Part shown: positions 1 to 6,713 of the stretch, in pieces
Numbering within the stretch: the first letter of the stretch is position 1
How the letters are laid out: each line of letters opens with the position of its first letter
Source of the DNA: CAYVGO01 sp964450725
Lineage (GTDB): Bacteria; Bacteroidota; Bacteroidia; Bacteroidales; UBA932
Length of the DNA: 8,941 nt
Assembly (NCBI GenBank): GCA_964450725.1
Contig: CAYVGO010000072.1
Location: 1-8,941, forward strand
Direction of reading: 5' to 3'
The notes under the pieces: generated by a model
Databases searched by the model: none
The model's input: the letters and a program-made list of their open reading frames with translations, nothing else
What the model was told of the DNA's origin: nothing
Made by a program: the position numbers and the translations under genes

Positions 1-2
1 GG

Positions 3-359
3 CGCGACACTAAGTTATACCATTTTGTGGTAATTTACAAAGTAGCATCTCAGAAAATTACTTTTATGAATCTTGCTGACAGTGCGATGCACTGCGTTAG
101 TGCTGAAGATTTCAAATCGCAGTGGACGGGTGTATTGATATTGTTGCTTCTCAATAAAAATAAGGAAGAGACCTCTTCGCTTGACTTGGCTTCTGAGCAA
201 TATATCAAAAATGCGAGAAAAACAATCATTATCGTTGATTCCGATAAAATTATGGAGATAAGCAGCAGGACACTTATCGAAGACAGCGATCACCACTTAC
301 TCTTTGTCAAAGATACACTCTATTACAATTTGTGGCAAAAGCAGTTGCGACAGATTTAA
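3..359 (+). CDS. C39-peptidase-like/ABC-transporter remnant, 3' end of a gene (5' cut by window)
   Basis: The frame is open to the left edge, so the start lies outside the window; the GTG at 27 is internal. The first 45 or so residues look like the second half of a C39 bacteriocin-processing peptidase: a catalytic-type His in YHFVVIYKV (21-23), then FMNLA, then the family's closing pattern EDFKSQWTGVLILL. Sixteen residues after the His, where C39 enzymes carry the catalytic Asp of a DPA motif, there is Asn (codon 69-71). In intact transporters this domain is followed by membrane helices and an ATPase of several hundred residues. Here only about 60 residues follow, ending in LYYNLWQKQL, which resembles the extreme C-terminus of such ATPases (DxGxIvE...LYYNLW). 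No Walker A, signature or Walker B motif is present. I infer an in-frame internal deletion, possibly a decayed gene. The C39 resemblance is fairly clear; the ABC-tail reading is weaker. Confidence 0.6.
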   Translation, partial: RDTKLYHFVVIYKVASQKITFMNLADSAMHCVSAEDFKSQWTGVLILLLLNKNKEETSSLDLASEQYIKNARKTIIIVDSDKIMEISSRTLIEDSDHHLLFVKDTLYYNLWQKQLRQI

Positions 360-467
360 TGATAGATGTGTAAATGTCACTGAACAATCCTTTATGATAC
401 CTATCGGACAAAGTAAATTACAGTAATTACCATCTATACAATACAACGTGTAAAAAACGTTAACAGA

Positions 468-498
468 TTGTTTTTTTTACAGAAAAATTATACCTTTG
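468..498 (+). promoter_or_regulatory. Bacteroidota-type promoter of tonB
   Basis: TTG at 468-470, a 20-base spacer, then TACCTTTG at 491-498. This fits the Bacteroidota sigma-A pattern of a TTG-type -33 box and a TAnnTTTG -7 box, including the spacing. Transcription would begin near 505, leaving a leader of about 25 bases before the ATG at 531. It is the best promoter in the window. Confidence 0.8.
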
Positions 499-530
499 AA
501 ATAATATTATTCACCTTAAAATATATTGTT

Positions 531-1220
531 ATGGACATTAAGAAAAACCCTAACGTAGATTTGCAACGCTACCGTACTCTATTTTTTTTAGTAGGAATAG
601 TCATTGCATTAGGTGCTGTCTTAGTTGCATTTGAATGGCCAACCAAAGAATTGGTTGTGCAAGACATTACCTTTGATGAAGACTCTAAGTCTGAAGATGA
701 AATGGTTCCTATTACTCAACAAGAACAGCCTAAGCCTCAAGAAGCACCACCAGTTGTGGTCTTATCTCCTACCATTGTTATTACCAACGATCCGCAAACC
801 AATACGGACATGAGTTTGTTTGATGAACGTAGTTTGAGTGAGAACATTGCTATTATGCCGGTTTATGAAGGACCAAAAGAAGTTGAGGTGATTGAAGAAA
901 TTCCTTTTGCAGCAGTAGAAGATCCCCCAAAATTTGGAAAAAACGGAACATTAGATGACTTCAGAAATTGGATTAATGCGAATTTAGATTATCCTGATAT
1001 TGCGGTAGAAACAGGATTACAAGGACGAGTTCATATGCAATTTGCTGTAAATCACTTAGGTAAAGTTGTAAACGTTAAAGTTTTACGCGGTGTAGACCCC
1101 TTGTTAGATGCTGAAGCCGAACGCGTGATTAAAATGTCTCCAGATTGGACTCCCGGAAAACAAAGCGGCAAAGCAGTACGAGTACTTTATAACATACCTG
1201 TAGTATTCCGTTTAAATTAG
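531..1220 (+). CDS. tonB: Energy transducer TonB
   Basis: A 229-residue TonB-family protein that would pass inner-membrane proton-motive energy to outer-membrane TonB-dependent receptors, working with ExbB/ExbD encoded elsewhere. The order is typical: a short cytoplasmic N-terminus with the Bacteroidota-like MDIKKNPNVDLQRYR, one membrane helix at about residues 17-35, an acidic then proline-rich periplasmic linker (about 48-130, including PKPQEAPP), and a C-terminal TonB domain from about 140 to the end. That domain contains YPDIAVETGLQGRV, then VNVKVLRGVDPLLDAEAERVI, then a final beta strand before VVFRLN. The start is the ATG at 531. An in-frame TTG at 468 lies in the -33 box, upstream of the expected transcript start, and would add an improbable 21 residues. 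The linker is short compared with enterobacterial TonB. It appears to be a single-gene transcript ended by hairpins downstream. Confidence 0.93.
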   Translation: MDIKKNPNVDLQRYRTLFFLVGIVIALGAVLVAFEWPTKELVVQDITFDEDSKSEDEMVPITQQEQPKPQEAPPVVVLSPTIVITNDPQTNTDMSLFDERSLSENIAIMPVYEGPKEVEVIEEIPFAAVEDPPKFGKNGTLDDFRNWINANLDYPDIAVETGLQGRVHMQFAVNHLGKVVNVKVLRGVDPLLDAEAERVIKMSPDWTPGKQSGKAVRVLYNIPVVFRLN

Positions 1221-1223
1221 ACG

Positions 1224-1244
1224 TTGTTTTGAATTACAAAACAA
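1224..1244 (+). repeat. Small hairpin just after tonB
   Basis: TTGTTTTG (1224-1231) pairs perfectly with CAAAACAA (1237-1244) around an AATTA loop, beginning three bases after the tonB stop codon. It has only two G-C pairs and no T-run, so it is unlikely to terminate alone. It could protect the 3' end of the mRNA. Confidence 0.45.
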
Positions 1245-1275
1245 TCAATTAATATACTGTTTGTCAATTGGTTGA

Positions 1276-1319
1276 TTATTATTATTTATCAAACTAGTCT
1301 AATTGATAAATAGTAATAA
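1276..1319. repeat. AT-rich inverted repeat between tonB and the convergent gene
   Basis: The 17-base arms at 1276-1292 and 1303-1319 are complementary at 16 positions, with a T-G wobble at the exception (1282/1313). The loop is 10 bases and contains ACTAGT. The stem is nearly all A-T. It lies directly before the stronger terminator hairpin and may act with it. Confidence 0.55.
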
Positions 1320-1321
1320 GT

Positions 1322-1352
1322 AAAAAGAGTTTAGGAATCCTAAACTCTTTTT
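1322..1352. terminator. Bidirectional rho-independent terminator between tonB and the gamma-CA gene
   Basis: A perfect stem (1322-1335 with 1339-1352, three-base loop AAT) has GAGTTTAGG/CCTAAACTC at its core and A-runs and T-runs on its two flanks. The T-run extends to 1354 on the plus strand. The A-run on the left gives a T-run for transcripts coming from the right. Its place between two converging genes fits use in both directions. Confidence 0.8.
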
Positions 1353-1386
1353 TTATAATACAAAAAATATTAATTAAAATGTTCCG

Positions 1387-1902
1387 CTACTTAACATACC
1401 ATTGACAATACGATAGATATCCTTGGGCATTTTTCAGTATCATTTTTTCTGCATCTTCCGGAGTTAAAGATTTTACTTTTTTTGCAGGAACTCCGGCATA
1501 CACAGAATAGGGTTCGATTTTTGTATTGCTTAAAACCAATGATCCGGCTGCAACAATACTACACTCTCCAACCTCTACATTATCTAAAAGTGTAGCACTC
1601 ATACCAATTAAAACACAATTATGAATAATAGCACCATGAATATTGGCAAGATGTCCAACCGACACATCGTCTCCAATTTGGACGATTGATTTTTGATAAA
1701 GGGTATGTAAAACTGCATTGTCTTGAATATTTGTACGATTACCAATAATGATAGAATTTACATCACCTCGTAAGACTGCTCCATACCAAATACTACAATC
1801 TTGACCAATTTTCACATCTCCGATAAGTACTGCCGTTTCGGCTAAAAATGTGTTTTCTCCTACTGCAGGAGTAATATTGTTTAAAGTTTTAATCAATGCC
1901 AT
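1387..1902 (-). CDS. Gamma-carbonic-anhydrase-family hexapeptide-repeat protein
   Basis: A 171-residue left-handed beta-helix protein of the gamma carbonic anhydrase family (relatives include Cam, YrdA, PaaY and CaiE). Hexapeptide repeats run from about residue 10 to 140. The metal ligands are visible as H66, H84 and H89, with the family spacing of five between the last two. R45, D47, Q60 and D61 match the conserved Arg-Asp and Gln-Asp pairs around the active site. The C-terminus has the usual YAGVPAKKVK followed by a helix. The likely role is a cytoplasmic, trimeric, zinc- or iron-dependent enzyme. Carbonic anhydrase activity is plausible but unproven for this subgroup, whose members include proteins of unknown or different activity. 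The start is the ATG at 1902. An in-frame TTG 15 codons upstream (1945-1947) is part of the promoter box, so it is rejected. It is transcribed leftward toward the terminator at 1322-1352. Confidence 0.9.
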   Translation of the reverse strand: MALIKTLNNITPAVGENTFLAETAVLIGDVKIGQDCSIWYGAVLRGDVNSIIIGNRTNIQDNAVLHTLYQKSIVQIGDDVSVGHLANIHGAIIHNCVLIGMSATLLDNVEVGECSIVAAGSLVLSNTKIEPYSVYAGVPAKKVKSLTPEDAEKMILKNAQGYLSYCQWYVK

Positions 1903-1944
1903 AATAGCGTAAAAATTACAATTGAGATAAATATTTATAGCGGA

Positions 1945-1952
1945 CAAAGGTA
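1945..1952 (-). promoter_or_regulatory. -7 box for the gamma-CA-family gene
   Basis: The minus strand reads TACCTTTG here, identical to the tonB -7 box, 42 bases upstream of the ATG at 1902. No good TTG -33 box is seen; the nearest is a TTTC around 1975-1978 at a slightly long spacing. Transcription would start near 1938. Confidence 0.65.
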
Positions 1953-2084
1953 ATCATTAAAACCGATATTGTATGAAAGGTAATACAGGAAGAAGAGATA
2001 AAACGGAAAATTCGTCAGTTCAACAATTACACAAAACCATGACAAAATAGTTGTCGTTCAGTATCAGTTTTACTAAAAAATTAC

Positions 2085-2092
2085 TAACTTTG
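2085..2092 (+). promoter_or_regulatory. -7 box for the ROK glucokinase gene
   Basis: TAACTTTG lies 36 bases upstream of the ATG at 2129, giving a leader of about 30 bases. The -33 region at about 2061-2066 has no clear TTG. Together with the leftward box at 1945-1952 it makes this intergenic region a divergent promoter region. Confidence 0.65.
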
Positions 2093-2128
2093 CTCCTCGT
2101 CTTTTAACACAAAAAACACATTAACACT

Positions 2129-3115
2129 ATGGGTACAAAAAAGAATGTCGTTGCCGGCGTAGATCTTGGCGGCACACACACTAAAATCGGAATTGTTGAC
2201 CGTGATATGAATTTTTATGGCGACAAAGTCATCAACACGAACATGAATTCATTTAATCAATGGGTTCAAGATGTCAGTACATGTATTAAGGATATTTGTA
2301 AAAATAATCAAGATATTGTACTGGCCGGCTTAGGATTAGGAGCACCCAATGCAAATCCTTTTACTAAGTGTATAGAATCTCCGGCTAACCTTCAATCGTG
2401 GGCAAACACCGAAAACAAAGGAATATTAGATGTTAAAGCTACCTTTGAAAAATACCTGGGCATAAAAACAATCGCTTTAGATAACGATGCCAATGCTGCC
2501 GCCTTTGGAGAAAAATGTTACGGAGGGGCAAAGAAAATGAAAGACTTTATTGTAATTACTTTAGGTACCGGACTTGGAGCGGGTATTTACATACACGATC
2601 AATTAGTTTACGGTTATACGGGAATTGCCGGAGAACTCGGACATGTTATCGTTGAAAAAGGAGGACGTTTTTGCGGTTGCAGAAGACGTGGTTGCCTGGA
2701 AACTTACTGTTCTGCTACAGGTGTTGCCCGTACGATGTTAGAATTAATGGCCGATGACAGAAGTATTGATACACCCTTGCGAAATGTTGAACCTAATAAA
2801 ATGTCCAGCCGATTAATCTACGAGGAAGCATTAAAAGGTTGTGAATTGTCGAAAAGATGTTTTGATGTTACCGGAGAAATATTAGGACGCGCATTAGCAG
2901 ACTTCACTTGCTTCTCCAGTCCTGAAGCATTTTTTATTACCGGCGGTTTGGCTCGTAGCGGAGATTTAATATTAAACCCTACGATAGCATCTTTTGAAGC
3001 CAACCTTTGCTTTCCATACAAAGGAAAAGTAAAAGTTGCATTGTCTGAAATTATGAATAAAAATCCGGCAATACTTGGTGCGGCTGCATTAGCATGGAAC
3101 GAATTAGACAAATAA
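2129..3115 (+). CDS. ROK-family glucokinase / sugar kinase
   Basis: A 328-residue ROK-family sugar kinase, most likely phosphorylating glucose to glucose-6-phosphate with ATP in the cytoplasm. Visible in order: the N-terminal phosphate-binding loop GVDLGGTHTKIGIVD (10-24), GLGLGAPN (67-74), the catalytic loop LDNDANAAAFGE (117-128, with D120 the expected base), TLGTGLGAGI (144-153), the sugar-binding GELGH (168-172), and the ROK zinc motif made by H172, C182, C184 and C189. The C-terminal ITGGLARSGD completes the ATPase fold. There is no N-terminal helix-turn-helix, so it is a kinase rather than a NagC/Mlc-type repressor. Sugar specificity cannot be settled by reading; N-acetylglucosamine or N-acetylmannosamine kinase are alternatives. 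It has its own promoter at 2085. purB follows 89 bases later, with a hairpin between. Confidence 0.9.
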   Translation: MGTKKNVVAGVDLGGTHTKIGIVDRDMNFYGDKVINTNMNSFNQWVQDVSTCIKDICKNNQDIVLAGLGLGAPNANPFTKCIESPANLQSWANTENKGILDVKATFEKYLGIKTIALDNDANAAAFGEKCYGGAKKMKDFIVITLGTGLGAGIYIHDQLVYGYTGIAGELGHVIVEKGGRFCGCRRRGCLETYCSATGVARTMLELMADDRSIDTPLRNVEPNKMSSRLIYEEALKGCELSKRCFDVTGEILGRALADFTCFSSPEAFFITGGLARSGDLILNPTIASFEANLCFPYKGKVKVALSEIMNKNPAILGAAALAWNELDK

Positions 3116-3133
3116 ATGTAAATGATGAAATTG

Positions 3134-3171
3134 CAAAAGGTAAAATTGTCGGTTGTAGGTTTTGCCTTTTG
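3134..3171 (+). terminator. Possible weak terminator or attenuator between the ROK kinase gene and purB
   Basis: CAAAAGGTAAAA (3134-3145) pairs with TTTTGCCTTTTG (3160-3171), one T-G wobble in 12 pairs, around a 14-base loop. A T-rich but interrupted tract follows (3172-3183). It is weaker than the other terminators here, so read-through into purB is plausible. The 3' arm overlaps the possible purB -33 box. Confidence 0.4.
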
Positions 3172-3192
3172 TAGTTTTATTTTCGACCTTTT
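3161..3192 (+). promoter_or_regulatory. Candidate weak promoter for purB
   Basis: TTTG at 3161-3164, exactly 20 bases, then GACCTTTT at 3185-3192. The -33 box and the spacing fit the Bacteroidota pattern, but the -7 box matches TAnnTTTG at only four of six fixed positions. The predicted start near 3199 would leave a leader of only about six bases. purB may instead be read from the kinase promoter. Confidence 0.3.
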
Positions 3193-3204
3193 TAAATCTC
3201 AAAT

Positions 3205-4551
3205 ATGAATAACGATTTTTCTTCACTACAAGCCATAAGTCCTATTGACGGAAGATATAAAAACAAAGTAGAAAAACTATCTTCCTACTTTTCTGAATAC
3301 GCGCTTATCCGTTACAGGATACTGATGGAAGTAGAATACTTTATAGCCTTATGCGAACTTCCTTTACCTCAGTTAGTAACCTTTCCTAAAGATAAGTTTA
3401 CGACACTGAGAAATCTATACCAACAATTTACGGTTGCATCAGCACAAAAAATAAAAAACATAGAGCAAACGACGAATCATGATGTTAAAGCCGTAGAATA
3501 TTTTTTGAAAGAGGAATTTGAGAAGTTATCGCTCTCTCCCTACGTCGAATTTATTCACTTTGGGTTAACATCACAAGATATTAATAATACTGCCGTACCT
3601 CTATCTTTAAAAGATTGTTTTCAAGATGTGCTGTACCCGTTACTGCAACAGGTGATTGAGCATATAGAAAAATTAAGCAAAGATACAGAGCCGGTAGCGA
3701 TGCTGGCAAGAACGCACGGTCAACCGGCGTCTCCTACACGTTTGGGTAAAGAACTCGCTGTTTTTGTCTGCCGATTGGCTAATCAGGTAGAACTGTTACT
3801 GCAAATTCCTTTTTCTGTAAAGTTTGGAGGTGCTACAGGTAATTTTAATGCGCACGTTGCGGCTTACCCAACAGTAGATTGGATAAGTTTCAGTAATCAG
3901 TGGTTGAAGAGTTTCGGGTTAAAGCGTAGCCATCCTACAACACAAATAGAACATTACGACAATTTAGCGGCATTTTTTGATGCTATGAAAAGAATCAACA
4001 CTATTTTAATTGATTTTTGTCGAGATGTTTGGCAGTATGTAGCCATGGATTACTTTAAACAAAAAATAAAACAGGGCGAAGTCGGGTCATCGGCCATGCC
4101 GCACAAAGTAAACCCGATAGACTTTGAAAATGCAGAAGGAAACTTTGGAATTGCCAATGCAATCTTTGAGCATTTGTCGGCCAAACTGCCTATATCGCGG
4201 TTACAGCGTGATTTAACTGACTCTACTGTATTAAGAAACATTGGAGTTCCCATTGCTCATACCATGATTGGATTTGAATCTATTTTGAAAGGGGTAAGCA
4301 AGTTAATTGTGAATCATCCTGTTATTGAGGCAGATTTGGAAAATCACTGGGAAGTGATTGCAGAAGGAATACAAACTATTTTACGCAGAGAAAATTACCC
4401 AAAGCCTTATGAAGCGTTGAAAGCATTGACTCGTAAGAATGAAAAGATTACGGCTGCGTCAATGGCCGAATTTATTCAAACGTTAGAGGTCTCTGATAAT
4501 GTAAAAAAAGAGCTGCTGGCGCTTACTCCAAGAACCTATATCGGGCTTTAA
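3205..4551 (+). CDS. purB: Adenylosuccinate lyase
   Basis: A 448-residue adenylosuccinate lyase of the fumarase/aspartase superfamily. It makes two beta-eliminations of fumarate in purine synthesis: SAICAR to AICAR, and adenylosuccinate to AMP. The three conserved regions are all present: HFGLTSQDINNTA (118-130), ARTHGQPASPTRLGKELAVF (168-187) with the catalytic H171, and the signature loop GSSAMPHKVNPIDFENAEG (294-312) with the catalytic Ser at 295-296. Length and positions closely follow the E. coli enzyme (456 residues), and the later SAKLPISRLQRDLTDSTVLRN also matches that subgroup. The ATG at 3205 is a natural start, since SLQAISPIDGRY is the usual N-terminal pattern. The active enzyme should be a homotetramer. 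No other purine genes are visible nearby. The gene ends in a strong hairpin terminator. Confidence 0.96.
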   Translation: MNNDFSSLQAISPIDGRYKNKVEKLSSYFSEYALIRYRILMEVEYFIALCELPLPQLVTFPKDKFTTLRNLYQQFTVASAQKIKNIEQTTNHDVKAVEYFLKEEFEKLSLSPYVEFIHFGLTSQDINNTAVPLSLKDCFQDVLYPLLQQVIEHIEKLSKDTEPVAMLARTHGQPASPTRLGKELAVFVCRLANQVELLLQIPFSVKFGGATGNFNAHVAAYPTVDWISFSNQWLKSFGLKRSHPTTQIEHYDNLAAFFDAMKRINTILIDFCRDVWQYVAMDYFKQKIKQGEVGSSAMPHKVNPIDFENAEGNFGIANAIFEHLSAKLPISRLQRDLTDSTVLRNIGVPIAHTMIGFESILKGVSKLIVNHPVIEADLENHWEVIAEGIQTILRRENYPKPYEALKALTRKNEKITAASMAEFIQTLEVSDNVKKELLALTPRTYIGL

Positions 4552-4566
4552 GTTTAGATTAAGCAA

Positions 4567-4617
4567 AAAATTTATCGGCCTTATTCTGCAAATAACAGAA
4601 TAAGGCCGATAAATTTT
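4567..4617. terminator. Strong bidirectional terminator between purB and the helicase gene
   Basis: A perfect 22-bp stem (4567-4588 with 4596-4617) encloses the seven-base loop CAAATAA. The core contains CGGCC/GGCCG. On the plus strand the downstream tract is a short ATTTTATT; on the minus strand the six A's at 4565-4570 give a good T-run. The element thus suits the leftward helicase transcript at least as well as purB. Confidence 0.85.
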
Positions 4618-4623
4618 ATTGGA

Positions 4624-4669
4624 TTGGGTAGTAACCCAAGTTTAGACCTTATGGCATAAACTTGGGTTA
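4624..4669. repeat. Second hairpin after purB with an alternative pairing
   Basis: TAACCCAAGTTTA (4632-4644) pairs perfectly over 13 bases with TAAACTTGGGTTA (4657-4669) around a 12-base loop. The same ACCCAA (4634-4639) can instead pair with TTGGGT (4624-4629) across an AGTA loop, so the two foldings exclude each other. It lies just beyond the helicase stop codon on the minus strand and probably supports termination or 3'-end stability. Confidence 0.65.
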
Positions 4670-4679
4670 GAAATATAAA

Positions 4680-6365
4680 TTATCCTTTTCTTCGATATTT
4701 TCGGCTGTCTCCCCTTGAGTTTCTTCGGTCGTCTCCTCTTGTCGCTCTTCTATCTTCTCCTCTTGAGCGACCGGCTCCCGAGTCATTGCGGTCTTCTTTA
4801 GAGATTTCGGCTAAGGGTTTTTCACCTTTAGAGCGCAGTGCATTCAGCATCTTCAGTACTCTTTCTGCGTCTTCAAAGGGTACGGTAGCGAAAGAAAAAG
4901 CATCACAGACTTTCACGTCGTCAATTTTACTTCCCTTTAAGTCTGTATGTTTTTCTAAAAACTCGACTAACTTCTTGGGGGTCATATCATCTAATCGTCC
5001 GAGAGCAATAAACATACGTGCCGTGCCCCGACGATCGACCTTAAACGACCGAATCTCAGGATAGTTCTTGACATCTAATTCATTCTTAAATGCAGAACGT
5101 ATTAATGCTGCCAATGCTGTCTCCGGGTCATACTCGTTCAAAATTTCTTTGGCTAAGTCTAAATATTCTTTGTAAGAGTCAATCTCTATAATTTGTGCAA
5201 TGTCGTCTTTGATTTTATTTTTCTTTACTTCAATAACATCTTGGGCATTGGGCAGTTTTTCCTTACGCAACTGGGTTTTAATGACTTTCTGCATCATCAT
5301 CAGTTGTCTGTATTCTTTTGGAGAGATAAACGTAATGGCTGTACCCTCTTTTCCTGCTCTGCCGGTTCTTCCGATACGGTGAATATAGGCTTCGAAATCT
5401 TGTGGTAAAGAGTAGTTAATAACGTGTGTAAGGTTTTGAATGTCAATACCTCTTGCGGCAACGTCGGTGGCTACTAAGATGGTAATGTTCTTATTTCTAA
5501 ACCTTGAAAGAATTTTTTCACGGGCAAGCTGAGTAAGATCTCCGTGTAACCCGTCTGCATCGTATCCGCGTGCTAACAGTTTGGTTACCACTTCATCTAC
5601 CGAGACTTTGGTACGACAGAATACCAATCCGTAAAACTCAGGTTCAACGTCAATAATTCTGGTTAAGGCATCAAAGCGGTCGCTTTCATTAACCTCAAAA
5701 TAGATTTGATCCGTTAAATCGGTGGTCAGTTGTTTTGATTCTATTTTGTGGTGAGTTAAGTCTTTGAGATATTTTTTGGCCAGTTTGGCGATTCTGTCGG
5801 GCATGGTGGCCGAAAAGAGCATCACTCTGCGTTCTGCAGGAGTTTGTTCTAAAATAGATTCGATGTCCTCAATAAATCCCATGTTTAGCATTTCGTCTGC
5901 TTCGTCAAGGATAAACCATTTGACATTACTTAAATCCAAACTTCCTCTGGAGATGTGGTCAAGGACACGGCCGGGGGTTCCAACAACAATATCTACTCCT
6001 TTTTTGAGCCTCCTGAGCTGGTCTGAGATTGATGCTCCGCCATAGATGGTGGTCAGTGAAACGGGTCTTCCTCCTTTAAAGGAGATTATTTCGTCGCACA
6101 CTTGTAATGCTAATTCTCTTGTGGGCGTAAGAATTAATGCTTGCACTGTGCCGTCAGGTTCTAACTTGTCTAAAATCGGTAAACCAAAGGCTGCCGTTTT
6201 TCCTGTTCCGGTTTGTGCCTGTGCTATAATATCGCCTGTTTGCTGGAGTAAGTGAGGGATGGCTACTTTTTGGATCGGTGTTGGGGTTTCAAATCCTTTT
6301 GCCTTAATTGCCGACAAGGCAATGTCAGATAAACCCAACTCTTGAAATTCATATAATTCGTCCAT
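4680..6365 (-). CDS. deaD: DEAD-box ATP-dependent RNA helicase with DbpA-type RNA-binding domain
   Basis: A 561-residue DEAD-box RNA helicase of the DeaD/CsdA type, expected to use ATP to remodel RNA duplexes in ribosome assembly, cold adaptation or mRNA decay. Helicase motifs appear in order: Q motif GFETPTPIQ (24-32), Walker A AQTGTGKT (50-57), PTRELALQ (81-88), TPGR (130-133), DEAD (154-157), SAT (185-187), VFCRTK (248-253), HGDL (274-277), VATDVAARGIDI (298-309) and HRIGRTGR (329-336). After a helical linker, about residues 437-510 resemble the DbpA RNA-binding domain (RRM-like fold). The last 35 residues are a disordered Arg/Asp/Gly-rich tail (RGEDRR, RGDDRR, RGDSRKYRRKG). The start is the ATG at 6365. 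A TTG ten codons upstream (6393-6395) is in frame but lies in the promoter box. Exact orthology to deaD is inferred. Confidence 0.93.
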   Translation of the reverse strand: MDELYEFQELGLSDIALSAIKAKGFETPTPIQKVAIPHLLQQTGDIIAQAQTGTGKTAAFGLPILDKLEPDGTVQALILTPTRELALQVCDEIISFKGGRPVSLTTIYGGASISDQLRRLKKGVDIVVGTPGRVLDHISRGSLDLSNVKWFILDEADEMLNMGFIEDIESILEQTPAERRVMLFSATMPDRIAKLAKKYLKDLTHHKIESKQLTTDLTDQIYFEVNESDRFDALTRIIDVEPEFYGLVFCRTKVSVDEVVTKLLARGYDADGLHGDLTQLAREKILSRFRNKNITILVATDVAARGIDIQNLTHVINYSLPQDFEAYIHRIGRTGRAGKEGTAITFISPKEYRQLMMMQKVIKTQLRKEKLPNAQDVIEVKKNKIKDDIAQIIEIDSYKEYLDLAKEILNEYDPETALAALIRSAFKNELDVKNYPEIRSFKVDRRGTARMFIALGRLDDMTPKKLVEFLEKHTDLKGSKIDDVKVCDAFSFATVPFEDAERVLKMLNALRSKGEKPLAEISKEDRNDSGAGRSRGEDRRATRGDDRRNSRGDSRKYRRKG

Positions 6366-6392
6366 TCTATTTTGATAGGTATTAAATTTGGG

Positions 6393-6400
6393 CAAAGGTA
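6393..6400 (-). promoter_or_regulatory. -7 box for the DEAD-box helicase gene
   Basis: The minus strand reads TACCTTTG, 27 bases upstream of the ATG at 6365. The -33 region is T-rich without a clear TTG. Transcription would start near 6386, giving a leader of about 20 bases, so no long cold-shock-type 5' leader is apparent. Confidence 0.65.
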
Positions 6401-6713
6401 CGCTAAATAATTGAGAATTAAAATTAAGGCTCGTATGATTGATACTGATTCATACTTTGAGCGAAAATTCACTTGTCAAATATATAGAAAGTAATTTTTG
6501 GCTATAACAATAACTTTGCTGTAACAAAAAAGAAGATAAATCAAATAGAGAAAATAAATATTTAACTTTGAAAAAGAGACCGAGATAAAGAAAATATACA
6601 TTACTATGATTTTGAATGATTAAAGAGCTTTTTTCTTGAAGAATTTTATGTTTAGTTTGTAAGTAACTTGACCTATCATAAAAAAAATTAGTGGAAAATC
6701 GGAATTTACTATG
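6401..6713. other. Non-coding AT-rich stretch between divergent genes
   Basis: No convincing gene is seen on either strand. Open frames here are low-complexity, start at rare codons and have no recognisable motif. The stretch holds two plus-strand promoter-like boxes, TAACTTTG at 6511-6518 and 6563-6570, in addition to the presumed MCE-gene promoter at 6714. No strong hairpin followed by T's lies after them, so a small RNA is not supported. Long A-rich runs fill 6525-6600. Confidence 0.6.

Noticed and set aside
445..461. AACGT ... ACGTT inverted repeat upstream of tonB
   Set aside because: Only five base pairs across a seven-base A-rich loop; expected by chance and not followed by a T-run.
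2818..3111. 97-codon minus-strand frame inside the kinase gene
   Set aside because: It is the antisense shadow of a clearly coding ROK kinase and shows no independent domain.
4786..6255. Several plus-strand frames of 60-93 codons across the helicase gene
   Set aside because: All lie opposite conserved helicase motifs and are hydrophobic, serine-rich shadows of that coding sequence.
6525..6645. Possible small RNA starting at the 6511 box and ending at the TTTTTT near 6629
   Set aside because: The bases before the T-run (AAAGAGC) cannot form a stable stem, so no terminator supports it.
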